Shown one piece after another: positions 23,985 to 32,757 of a stretch of 44,774 nucleotides of DNA. Source of the DNA: Hypsibius dujardini (taxonomy: Eukaryota > Tardigrada > Eutardigrada > Parachela > Hypsibiidae). Position 1 is the first letter of the stretch; every line of letters begins with the position of its first letter. The notes under the pieces were generated by a model. It saw only the letters and a program-made list of their open reading frames with translations. It was not told the DNA's origin and ran no database searches. The stretch covers positions 1-44,774 of the forward strand of contig LRSR01012347.1 of the NCBI GenBank assembly GCA_001579985.1, written 5' to 3'. The translations under genes and the position numbers were made by a program.

Positions 23985-24145
23985 GGCCGCCGCTTCGTAG
24001 TTTGCGTCGGCACTGTTTTACCGCCCTTGTGGTTCTTGAAGTAGACCGAGCCGATGTTTCAGAAGTAACAGTTGTCTTTCCTGTCTCGGATGGTGACCGA
24101 TTTGCTTTTCATGTAATAGTTTGACACGGATTGCATTGGACGTGG
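23985..24145 (-). pseudogene. Alpha-exon fragment
   Basis: About 160 bp nearly identical to 18110-18270, covering the part equivalent to YMDGKLVGVLDRN through GGRNSADLNYEA. It has the same TAATAG-type disruption as copy 1, so the two fragments share a recent common source. Confidence 0.75.
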
Positions 24146-24170
24146 AATATGTCTAGTAAGCTTATATCTT

Positions 24171-24350
24171 ATCATCAATATATAAGGAACATGGCTGACT
24201 TGTTCTGAACCTTATAGAGAACATGGCTGACATGTTCTGGACTTCTATTTGCATTGACTGAAAAGAACGCTCCCTTTAACCGGGGCCATGTTCTTTTAAA
24301 AGGACCAGAACATGTCAATCATGTTTTTTATATATTGATAATATTTTTCA
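24171..24350. mobile_element. Small inverted-repeat element (MITE-like), 180 bp
   Basis: The left end (ATCAATATATAAGGAACATG, through GACTTGTTCTG) pairs with the reverse complement of the right end (ATCAATATATAAAAAACATG, through GACATGTTCTG), about 38 bp each with a few mismatches, around a 100 bp centre. No coding capacity. Target-site duplication not resolved. Confidence 0.6.
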
Positions 24351-24539
24351 AAACCCAAAAAAGGCACGGGGAAATTCAGAATCGCTCGAATTTCACCCGC
24401 ATTTGACTCAACCCCAATTTCAAAGATTTGATGAAACCAAAAAATTCGAAATTTGCTAAAAAATGATAAAATCGTCTAGATAGAGCACGGGTAACCAAGT
24501 AAGTTCTCTAGCTCGTTGGCTCGGTAGCTACATCTTTTT

Positions 24540-25260
24540 CTCAAATTCAATAAGATCATACTTCAGGCTGTTCACCTAGTTCGTTTTCCACGAACGCTAT
24601 TTGTGCCCACCATTTGATCAAGCCTGTTTACTCCGGCCTTTGTGGCGCTGAACGTCGATCCTGCTTTTTTTCGCGATGTCGTGGTTCACTGCGTCGTCGT
24701 GATGGAGGGTGGTCGACAGAATGACGCATTTTCGCGAGCGGCAGACAGAAGACACCAACGTGAAGTTCAAAGTAAATCAAGCAACAACAAAAATAGGCAA
24801 GTTTGGTTACGCTTTTGGAGTTCCATCTGGTTTACCAGCGAGAAAATCGGAAGTCAAACATAATGCAGTCGAACTGAAAAATCGGGGTGGTGCTGAGTGA
24901 AGATTTCTGTTTTCTTTTTGTTGTTTCATGGTCTACCAATATGGTCACAAATCTCTTGCTTGTTTGTGGTTTTTACCGCCCGTCATAAGCTAATAAATAA
25001 TGGCAAGCTGATCTAGAGACTACGTGCTCTGGGTGAAACATTCTCACGTGTATCCGGCAATGAGTTTGTCGGGTTCTGATCAGCGGAGCATTCGGTAGAA
25101 AAAGACGGACTAGAACAGTTGCGTTGTGTTGTATAATGACCACCGTCTTGCCATGCGAAAAGTCGTTCGAACCTTTAGCCATCAGATTTTCCAAATACTC
25201 TCGCCACTGGGGCTCCTACTTCAACGTTGCGTTGCCTTTTAGGCCCCTCCCCAAGCTCGA
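24540..25260. mobile_element. Dead piggyBac-like transposase, copy 2, internally inverted
   Basis: 24570-24800 is the reverse complement of 20690-20905 (it carries the HHDD motif on the minus strand), whereas 24800-24890 and 25040-25250 run in the same direction as 20985-21080 and 21090-21260. This copy has therefore suffered an inversion of its middle portion. Frames are broken throughout. Confidence 0.6.
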
Positions 25261-26505
25261 ATTCAGTGGGAATTAAGTGGCGTTAATTGTTTTCAATGTC
25301 AATGCTGCCAAGTGGATTCCACAATACAGTTTTGTTCTCCAATCCAGTTCCAAAGCTACCTTTTTTCACGACAAAGACATTATGTAATCGGGAAACTCCA
25401 AATATATAATCATCGGAAAAACAAGTTCCATTGCCAATATACCGCTTCAAATAGTTGGTGAGTACATCATGTCACAAACTGACAATTTTAATGAAGAAAA
25501 AACACCAATTTTGAGTAGAAAACAATGAAAAAAAAGATTATAATCAAAGCTTACGATCTATAGGCGGGAAATAACGGCCAGAAGGTCCAACACGATAATG
25601 CGTAAGACAGCGCTTCTCAGAATGGAGGGTAAAAAAAGAGCAAAAACGGCTACTGAAAAAACGATGGCAAGATGTATATCAACTCCTCGGCTGCGAAAGG
25701 GCGAACCAAACTGCAACTGCGAGGCCGAAGAGTCTAAAGATAATGAATAAATATAATCAAATTTGAAATGAGGCCGGTCTCGGAATTCAATTCCGCAAGC
25801 AAGGAGACGTACAACAGTGAGGCGGTATTAGATGCAGACAATCTGATAAACAACTGACCAGAAGAATTGGAGTAGACAGCCGTTACGAAGGACAACCAAT
25901 TAACAATACCTAATGCCGTCCGTAATACTCGTTAGTCTTGAAGGCAATTTCGCAGTCTTCGCTCGCAGTTTCTTCGTCTCCTTCACCGTAGGAACGGTAA
26001 AGAGTCAGCACTTAGCCACAATTATGGGAAGTGAGTAAATGACCCTCAAAGACCCGAAATTTTCGGTCTTCGTCCGCGAACGTCACCGTTGATATTTGGA
26101 ACGACCGGGATCGTGCTGGATCCGGTTGTGAAAACCATTGCGTCTTTCAACTGAGCTGAGGTACTATGTTAATTGAAATTCCGCTGCTGGCTTTCGTATT
26201 TTTTGCACATCAGGTCCTTCAAATCGATCTGTCCGATGATTCCAGCAACACTACGGACAAAATGTTCCAGAAATTTGTGCGGTGATTCTACGCGCCAGAA
26301 AAAAACACGCTTCAGTTTTGTCCACATCTGGTCAACTCGTCTACGCTGGAAATAGCAGTGAAATAACTAATAAATATTCCGCAAAACGCGGCGGAAATTT
26401 TATTGATGCACAAACTAGAAAAGTTTGATTCTGATTGAATCTTCGGAAAAAAGCTTATATATTGGCCCGCCGAGATCAGACAGATAGACAGCATTGAGTG
26501 AAATC
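25261..26505. repeat. Second copy of the unknown duplicated segment
   Basis: Collinear with 21300-22440, with an extra 60-100 bp near 25440-25580. The same hydrophobic minus-strand words persist (RSRGVDIHLAIVFSVAVFAL), with different disruptions. Block duplication of the piggyBac-plus-integrase region is the simplest explanation. Confidence 0.5.
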
Positions 26506-27060
26506 AGCGGGCATCTGAATGAGTACCTGCAAATAAGTGCCGCGCAAAAAAAAAGGAGCTTCACTGGTTTCGGGAACGGGAAAAGAAATACGTGCTTTCT
26601 GGGCGGCAACAGTCAACAACGCTGCAAAATTCTTGGTCAAAAACATTCTTTCCCACGGCATGGTCATGAGGTTCTATCTTACATTTTCGGGGTTCAGCAA
26701 TGCAACAAATTTTGAAATTATTGAATACCGAACACCTTTTAATGACCGTTTATCATTCACAATTTGATAGTGCCTGTGAAAGAAAGAACAAAACAGTGGG
26801 TACTATTGTGGGACTGTTGGCAAACGGTCACCCCTGAGAAATGTGCGGAGAAAATCACATTGTCAAAAGCAGGATCGGGTGGAACTTCTGTGGCAAGCCA
26901 CATGTTACAACATCTTGGTGGGGTACAACAACCGATGATCTGACTTGCTTTTTACACGATAATGTCACTTTTGAGGTTTCGCAAAACTCTCCCGTTGTTC
27001 GGGCATCCGGAAATGGTCTAACAGCAGCAGCCCACTCGGTCTAAAACAAGTTCACTTTGA
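26506..27060 (+). mobile_element. Integrase remnant, copy 2
   Basis: The plus strand repeats NAARFL-K-IL..HGHEVL-type and VYHSQFDSACERKNKTVGTI sequence as at 22.5-22.8 kb, and continues further right, where the integrase region beyond the catalytic Glu would be (WQATCYNILVGYNN, then HFDVEPTKDVVTTTQRLYHW near 27050-27110). Stops interrupt it. Likely a Ty3/gypsy-like fossil; family call is tentative. Confidence 0.5.
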
Positions 27061-27234
27061 TGTGGAACCCACAAAAGATGTCGTAACAACGACACAACGC
27101 CTATACCACTGGTGGAAGTATCCGTATGGTACAAGCCAGCAATTGCCCAAAAAAACAACGCCATCGCCATTTACGAACCAATTTTCTTCACGTGACAATG
27201 AGCGTTTAACAAACAAAATAAACGTACAATGGAC

Positions 27235-27700
27235 AGGCAGCAAGTTGTTAACGAACAGACAATCAACGGGCACACGGACAACGTATAAACAGACAAACGG
27301 ACATTAAACAGAGGAAAGACAGCGGATCGGAAAGAAAAAAAACGGACAGAAAAACAACTAATAGACAGAAAACGGGTTGATCGATAACGGACGGACGGAC
27401 ACGGGCGGACAAACAATGAACGGAAAAAAAAGAGACGGACAGACAACAGAAGGACGGACAACGGAAAACGGAAAACGGACAGACCGACAACGGATGGACA
27501 GTTGACGAATGGAATGACTGAAGACGGAAAGACAACGGACGGACAGACGAAAAACGGACCGAAAACAAAAAGACAGACAATGGACAGATGATTAACGGGC
27601 AGACGGACAACGGATAACGAATGGACAAAGAGACATCGGACGGACAATAAACTGACGGAAAGACAGACAATGAACAGACAAACAACGGACGGAACGGGAA
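27235..27700. repeat. Minisatellite array 2 (about 460 bp)
   Basis: Degenerate ACGGACRGACAACGG units, more diverged than arrays 3 and 4, with many A-rich interruptions. The long minus-strand open frame through it (27171-27806) is a by-product of the low T content. It sits left of the fold-back remnant at 28.3-28.5 kb, the same neighbourhood as in array 3. Confidence 0.85.
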
Positions 27701-27714
27701 GGGTAAAATAGTTT

Positions 27715-28295
27715 TTAGGGAGGGGTGGATGAGCCAGGAATCTATTGGGCCCTCGGGAAGCGTAAAATAGCCCGGATGCTATTAAGCCTCTTGTTAAGTT
27801 GTGCATTTATATTTAAATTAATCACGTTTTATTTCCAGATGCTTTTAAAACTTTGGCGGCGACATCGCTGGAAACGGTGGCATGTTATCACGCCCGTACC
27901 TCTGCCCTGTTCCACAGCACAAAAATCTATTTACGAGAACCCAGCGCTTTGTTTTATTCTGGAATTCATGGGCCTCCAAAAAAGTTGGCGAAACTACCGT
28001 CAATTTGGAAGTTAGCAAACCCAAATTAGTTCTGTGAAAAAACATACTAAAAACTGAAAACACTTCTTCCTTGCTAACACGTTCGGCGACCCGGCTTCAA
28101 TTTTCAACACAAACAAAACGCCGAGCTGCCCTTAAGGCATATATTTATTCGTGGATCACGCTCTTATTTTACCTTCCTACCCCCCTTTTTTCATCATAAG
28201 GAGCATCAACAACCCAACGTGCATCATGAAATCTTTTCAATGTGACAACTACCAACCTATAAGCGGTAGAGGAAAGATTTACATTTTGGTGCATA
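27715..28295. other. No recognised gene
   Basis: Unique-looking sequence with a short A/T-rich part. Open frames up to 96 codons without recognisable motif. Confidence 0.4.
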
Positions 28296-28545
28296 ATTTG
28301 GGAGCTTCTACATACAGCTGTGGCAGAATTACTTTCACAGACCACACCCAACCTATGCGCCCACACATGTCAAGTTTATGAGTGGGCGCCCTGGAATGGA
28401 TGTGGGCTGAAGAAGTAACTCTGCCACAGCTGTAATGCATAAACCGATATACACATGTGATCAATGTGTAACAGTCAAGGATATGATTCCGTTTGTTGGA
28501 GGGTCCGGGAATGGGCAAGAGGCGGGGCAGGGTTTTTTTTTTATT
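28296..28545. repeat. Diverged copy of the fold-back repeat
   Basis: Shares GTGGGCTGAAGAA, AACTGT/AGCTGTA-TGCATAAACCG and TGGAGGGTCCGGG words with 37640-37760. A local stem also forms between ATACAGCTGTGGCAG (28312-28326) and CTGCCACAGCTGTAAT (28422-28437). It lies in the intron-equivalent next to an alpha-exon fragment, as at 37.5-38.0 kb. Confidence 0.65.
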
Positions 28546-28784
28546 TGAAGTGACAAAAATCGGAACTGATGTTAAAAAACATAGTCCTAATTAAAATCCT
28601 TAATTTACTTATTGCTAAAAAAGTCATATTTTATTTAACATTTTACTTTAAATGCTGGAATTTGTTTTTCTTAATAAATGAATAAAAAACTTTATTTAAA
28701 TTTATTTACTTAAAAATGTATGTAAATAAACTTTTCCGGTGGATTTATTTTACTTTATTATTTTATTAAGATTTGAACACCTTA
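28546..28784. other. A/T-rich intron remnant of the duplicated unit
   Basis: Resembles 37970-38160 (AAAGT-ACAAAAAT, CATAxTCCTAATTAAAAT, TAAATAAACTT, GTGGATTTAT). It is followed on the right by alpha-exon sequence in the same way. Confidence 0.65.
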
Positions 28785-29219
28785 TTTAAACAGAAATGCA
28801 CACCGTGAATAATCTTCAAGCGCAAAATAAGGCTACGGCCGGTCGACGAAGATGCTAATGAGCACAGGACTATCCTTGTGGGTGTACAGGACCGCTTTCT
28901 CCTCCAATCCCTTGGTCTCTGCATTTGCTGCGAATAACTGACTTCGATGGAAATGTTCGGCTCGCACATCTTGGGATTCTTTCGAACGCAGTCCACCGCT
29001 TCATAAATGAGGTCGGCGTTGTTTCTACCACCCTTGCGGTCCTTGTCATCAGGCGCAGAGTCCGGGTATGAAAGGTCGATGAAGATGACGATGGGAACAG
29101 GACTATCTTTGTGAGTGTACAAGACAGCTTGTTTCACCGACCCCCGCGTTCCCTGCATCTGTTGCAAATTGGCTACCTCGATGGAGACGTTCGGCTCGCA
29201 CAGTTTGGGATTCTTCCAA
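28785..29219 (-). pseudogene. Two nested partial alpha-exon copies
   Basis: 28795-29041 and 29042-29219 both carry the 3' half of the alpha exon (minus strand: SPVPIVIFIDLSYPDSAPDD in the second; ALVSIFV-like in the first), so the half-exon is duplicated in tandem. The right fragment is fused in frame to the truncated beta exon on its right (VLERKHLEESQTVRAERLH), a junction inside both exons. Not a functional arrangement. Confidence 0.7.
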
Positions 29220-29462
29220 ATGCTTCCGCTCCAACACCTCCTCCTGCACCGCGACCAGACATTCCTTGAAGAGGTTGCGGTTCTTCATGCGGATCACAGA
29301 CCAGGCAACCTCATAGAAACCGTCGAGATCAGTGCGGTTAAATTTTGCTCGATCCTCATCCGAAGGATACCATAAATCCTCATCTATGTGGCCCAGCCGG
29401 AAACGAGCCCGGAAAGTGCGCGTTTTGCTCTCATCCATCAATTTTTCCTTGTACAAGATATA
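29220..29462 (-). pseudogene. Duplicate copy 2: beta exon, truncated
   Basis: Open minus-strand sequence YKEKLMDESKTRTFRARFRL, GHIDEDLWYPSDEDRAKFNR, TDLDGFYEVAWSVIRMKNRN then KECLVAVQEEVLER, aligned to 35420-35655. The 3' 80 bp of the exon are missing (joined at 29219 to alpha sequence), and the TTTAG splice acceptor of copy 3 reads TTTAT here, so it could not be spliced normally. Most intact beta open frame apart from copy 3. Confidence 0.75.
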
Positions 29463-29581
29463 AACGGTCGCAGAAAGATGAAAAACTAAGGTTTACGGTT
29501 TAATTCAGTGATAAATGAAATCTTTCCGTATTGTTCCAGCTTGATAATTCTCTCGAAACAACTCATATGACTTTACTGGTA

Positions 29582-29730
29582 CAGCTGCGGTTGAAACAGC
29601 TTCCGGCGATAAGTTGGGACACCCTTTTTTTGTTCAAAAATAAACCGTTCAGTGAATAGCGTAGGTGATCCATGTTAAAACCAAAAAATGGTGTCCAACT
29701 TATCGCCGGACGCTGTTGCAAACGCAGCTG
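29582..29730. mobile_element. 149 bp MITE, TA target duplication
   Basis: Ends CAGCTGCGGTTGAAACAGCT and, in reverse complement, CAGCTGCGTTTGCAACAGCG; pairing continues through CCGGCGATAAGTTGG-ACACC for about 45 bp. TA flanks both sides (29580-29581, 29731-29732). Noncoding. TA duplication with CAG-starting ends fits a mariner-type miniature element, a tentative class call. An identical-length copy lies at the equivalent site 35778-35926. Confidence 0.8.
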
Positions 29731-29881
29731 TACAGTAAATTTTGACACTTTCAATTTTCGGATCGTCGCAATGCGGCATTTAGTTTAATAAACACATATC
29801 TATTTTTTTTGAAAATTCAAAAATAGAAATTGATGTTTCAAAGCATATTCCTAATTATAATCCATAAATTTAGTTCTTAAT

Positions 29882-30010
29882 AGAGACCTTTAAGCAAACC
29901 GGCGTAAGCGTAACGTAAACTTAGGCGTAAGACCCGCTAAGTTTACGCTTACGACTGGATGTTTAAGCACTCGGCTTAAAGATTTCGGCGTAAGACGCAA
30001 GAGCAGGAAA
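29882..30010. repeat. Harbinger left inverted end and subterminal repeats
   Basis: The terminal inverted repeat at 29882-29930 is followed by further GGCGTAAG/CTTACG words in both orientations (29925, 29945-29955, 29988-29996). Clustered subterminal motifs of this kind are where Harbinger Myb-like proteins bind in studied systems; binding here is inferred. Confidence 0.8.
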
Positions 30011-30043
30011 TTTCAAGGCCATTCTACTTCTCGGAATTAAGAA

Positions 30044-30074
30044 TCAAGGCATGCATGCGAAGTGCATGCCTTGA
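30044..30074. other. Perfect 12 bp hairpin upstream of the transposase
   Basis: TCAAGGCATGCA (30044-30055) and its exact complement TGCATGCCTTGA (30063-30074) around a 7-base loop. It lies 60 bases before the transposase ATG, inside the transposon. It may be a regulatory stem or a binding palindrome; function unknown. Confidence 0.75.
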
Positions 30075-30133
30075 AGTGCTCTTACTTCAGTCTTTGAAGT
30101 AGAAACATTTTGACCGTTTTTAATTTTCTTAAA

Positions 30134-31197
30134 ATGACTTCACGTCGAACCCTGAAATTGGCATATGCCGCAGGATTGCTCTCTACTGAGTTTTTCATAC
30201 TTTTATGGCGACGCAAAAAGACCGATTTAAGCATAAATATTAGGCCAAAAAATTTTCATTTGAGAAACTGTCAGGTGAGACCTGCAAGGACAATTTCAGG
30301 TTGGAAAAGGCATACATCAAGCGTCTTGCGGACTTGCTCAATATGCCGAAGAAGTTCCATCTTGCGAGCCGACTGATAGTGAGCTCCCTCAAGGTCCTGT
30401 GCATCGTTCTGCGCCGGCTCTCTTATCCCGGCCGTCTGCGAGATCTCCAAACATTCTTCCCACGCCATCATACTACTTTGTCACGAATCTTCAACTTCGG
30501 TCTTTATTGGATCTCCGAAAAGACCCATCATCTCATCGACACTCTTCAGCAGCCGTTTCTGACGAGAGAGCGAATGGACCAATACGCGGCTGTGATCGCG
30601 AACGAGTCCGGCCATCTCTCTCGCGGAATGAGGATCTTCGCGTTCATCGACGGTACCTTCAAGCAGACTTGTAGGCCCGACAAGGACCAGCGCGTCATCT
30701 ACAACGGTAAGGACAGACATCACGGCCTCAAGTACCAGGGAATCACTGCTCCGAATGGATTGATCCTTCACTTAGCCGGACCGCTTGAGGGTGCACGTCA
30801 CGATGCCTACACCTACTTGGAGAGTTCTATTGAGGATGCGCTGCGCGCAAAAATGGAAAACATCGGAAGGCAGTTCAGGTTGTACGGAGACCCTGCTTAT
30901 ACATTGAGTAACTTCCTGATCACGCCCTTCCGCAAAGCGACTGCACAAGGTGAAATCGATTTCAATCAAATCATGGCGAGCGTACGTATTGCTGTTGAAT
31001 GGTCTTTCGGCAAAGTTGTTCAGTTGTACGCTTTTAACGACTTCCGGAAGAACCTCAAAATCGACCTTCAGCCAGTGGCAAAAATGTTCATTGTATCGAT
31101 TATTCTAACTAACATACACACTTGTCTTTATCAAAATCAGATTGGAACGAAGTTTGGAATGATGGCGCCCGCTCTCGAGGAGTATTTTGCTAAGTAA
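30134..31197 (+). CDS. Harbinger DDE transposase (nuclease), one 1-nt frame break
   Basis: Cuts and joins the transposon ends in the nucleus, with its Myb-like partner. The long open frame from about 30270 to the TAA at 31195-31197 carries the catalytic triad: Asp in FAFIDGTF (codon near 30649), Asp in RLYGDPAY (30889) and Glu in IAVEWSFGK (30997), plus NGKDRHHGLKYQGI, GARHDAY and FNDFRKNLKI, all family signatures. The N-terminus MTSRRTLKLAYAAGLL through NIRPKN starts at ATG 30134 but is in another frame; the two join at AAAAAA (30247-30252), where one extra A or a -1 shift gives a continuous protein of about 353 residues. Either one-base decay, sequencing error or programmed shift. Otherwise it looks undamaged. 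Confidence 0.9.
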
Positions 31198-31405
31198 TGC
31201 GATTGTTGTTGCTACGCATAAAAATGTCGCCGTGTATAGAGTGCTTCTTGTTGTTTTTCTTGTGACGTATGGTTTCCTGAAATAAACAGAACGCATAATA
31301 TGTATTTTTCAAATTGAGTATTTGCCAGATGGTTGCTCAAACTGAGTATGTGCTACATGCATTAGGGTTTTCGTGTGCTGCGAATAAAAATGGCCTTACC
31401 AAATA
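31198..31405. other. Convergent gap between the two Harbinger genes
   Basis: Carries AATAAA-type words on the plus strand (31283-31288, 31383-31388), suitable as transposase polyadenylation signals. No other feature. Confidence 0.5.
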
Positions 31406-32237
31406 TCACTCATAGTCATCGGCTCTGCGGCGTCGACGGTCGTCACGCTCGTATCGTTCGTTACGGCGACCTCGCTTCATGTCCAGTTTCTGCTTCTCAA
31501 TGGCCAGTTCCTGTCGTCGGATCTCCATTTGGTCGTCGTGCTTCTTTTCCTCCAATTTCAGCTTACTCTCCTCAAATTTCAGCTGGTTTACTTCCAGCAT
31601 GACCCGGCGCTTGTGGACGGAGTCCTCCGCCATCATCCTTCGGGCAATTGCGCAGTCGATGTCGCGAACTTTCTTGGGCTTCTTGATGGGCGGGACTTCT
31701 TTCACGTCAGAGTTCGGATTGCTGTTGGTGTCCAGACCCTCTTCCTCATCGGTCGTGTTCAGACGTTTCTTGGGCTTCAGTGTCTCGAGCGCGTCGGAAC
31801 GAATCTTCTTCCCTTTGGCCTGGTCGTCCAGCAGGCGCTGCTTGTTGGTGCGACGTTCAACGGTTTTTCTTGGCTGCCAAGGTGTCCTCTTCTCGTTGCA
31901 TCTCGTTGCACTCCTGCAACTTCACTTTAATGGCGGTGATCTGCTCGGCTGTTCCGCTGGCCCATCTGGCTTTGGCTTCGTTCGCCTTCCACTTCGTCAG
32001 CAAGGTGTAGAACCGTTTTTTGTAGAATTTCACTTCCCGCGCAGCCGGGAACAGAGGGTCCAGCTCACTGTGAACATCTTCCCAGGTATGACTGACTGTT
32101 CCACGCATAGGCTTGTAGTGGAGAACCGCATCAACTAGGGCATCGTCTTCAGCGAATGTATAATTTGCACGCTTCTGGGTTGCCAGAGCAAAATTGGGAT
32201 CCTCATCATGCATCAGCATGGTTTGATTGTGGGCCAT
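31406..32237 (-). CDS. Harbinger Myb/SANT-like DNA-binding partner, one 1-nt frame break
   Basis: Binds the transposon's subterminal repeats and recruits the transposase in PIF/Harbinger systems; nuclear. The start ATG at 32235-32237 gives MAHNQTMLMHDEDPNFALAT, then a Myb/SANT-like region (ANYTFAEDDALVDAVLHYKP, TWEDVHSELD, KFYKKRFYTLLTKW). After a stop at about 31856 the frame continues one base over as VERRTNKQRLLDDQAKGKK, KPKKRLNTTDEEEGLDTNSN and a charged coiled coil (VNQLKFEESKLKLEEKKHDD), ending in RRRRRADDYE. Dropping one base from the run of five T (31864-31868 on plus strand) makes it one protein of about 276 residues. Lys/Arg-rich stretches fit nuclear import. Confidence 0.85.
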
Positions 32238-32454
32238 TATGTACGAATTTTCAAAGCAAAATAAATTCCCGAAAACCTAAATTCAAATTGTGTGCGAGTA
32301 CTCTATGAATATTTGAAAATTTTAACATGTGGACGATTTCGTAGAAAATTATAGTCAGTTTAAATCCACAACATTATTTTACTGACGTGCAGAACTTAAT
32401 TTCGGTTGTGCAGCAAAATTTGGCCAGGGCGAATTTTACTAAAATTTTCTTACT

Positions 32455-32613
32455 CCGTTCTTACGGCGAAACTTAAGGCCCATTGCTCCTTAAGTCAGGC
32501 AGTAGCGTAAGAAATTAACCGTAAGAGAGGCCACACCCTCGCCTCATTCTTATTGGTCCGTGTCCTTAAGTTTACGCTTACCTTACGCTTACGCCGACTG
32601 CTTAAACGTCCCT
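32455..32613. repeat. Harbinger right inverted end and subterminal repeats
   Basis: CTTACGGCGAAACTTAAGG (32459-32477), GTAAGAAATTAACCGTAAG (32505-32524) and the terminal CTTAAGTTTACGCTTACC-TTACGCTTACGCCGAC (32572-32600) echo the left end in inverted order. Confidence 0.8.
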
Positions 32614-32757
32614 AATTTTTCGTCTTATTAAATCTTATTTTGAATTTTGAAAGTATGGTTTTTGTTTTGAATAAAATGAATGTTTTGGGTAAACAAATTT
32701 TTCTCGTGGATTTATACTAGTTTTTTTGACAAAAATTTACAATTTATTTTAAAAAAA

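Larger units (their letters stand above)
29882..32613. mobile_element. PIF/Harbinger DNA transposon, nearly intact, 2.7 kb
   Basis: Inverted ends: left AGAGACCTTTAAGCA-AACC-GGCGTAAGCG, and right in reverse complement AGGGACGTTTAAGCA-GTC-GGCGTAAGCG, continuing with GTAA-GTAAACTTA. They are flanked by a three-base direct repeat AAT (29879-29881 and 32614-32616), the size typical of this superfamily. Between them lie a plus-strand DDE transposase and a minus-strand Myb/SANT-like protein facing each other, the standard two-gene architecture. The element interrupts the intron between alpha and beta exons of duplicate copy 2: outside sequence CATAAATTTAGTTCTTAAT continues as AATTTTTCGTCTTATTAAAT beyond it. 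Confidence 0.93.

Noticed and set aside
27171-27806. 211-codon minus-strand frame with Leu/Phe/Ser-rich peptide
   Set aside because: It lies in array 2 and its left flank. Repeat-derived, with no membrane-protein family resemblance beyond composition.
30266-30300. 25-base intron (GTGAG to TTCAG) as explanation of the transposase frame break
   Set aside because: Removing it does not place the two conserved frames in register, and 25 bases is too short for a normal intron.
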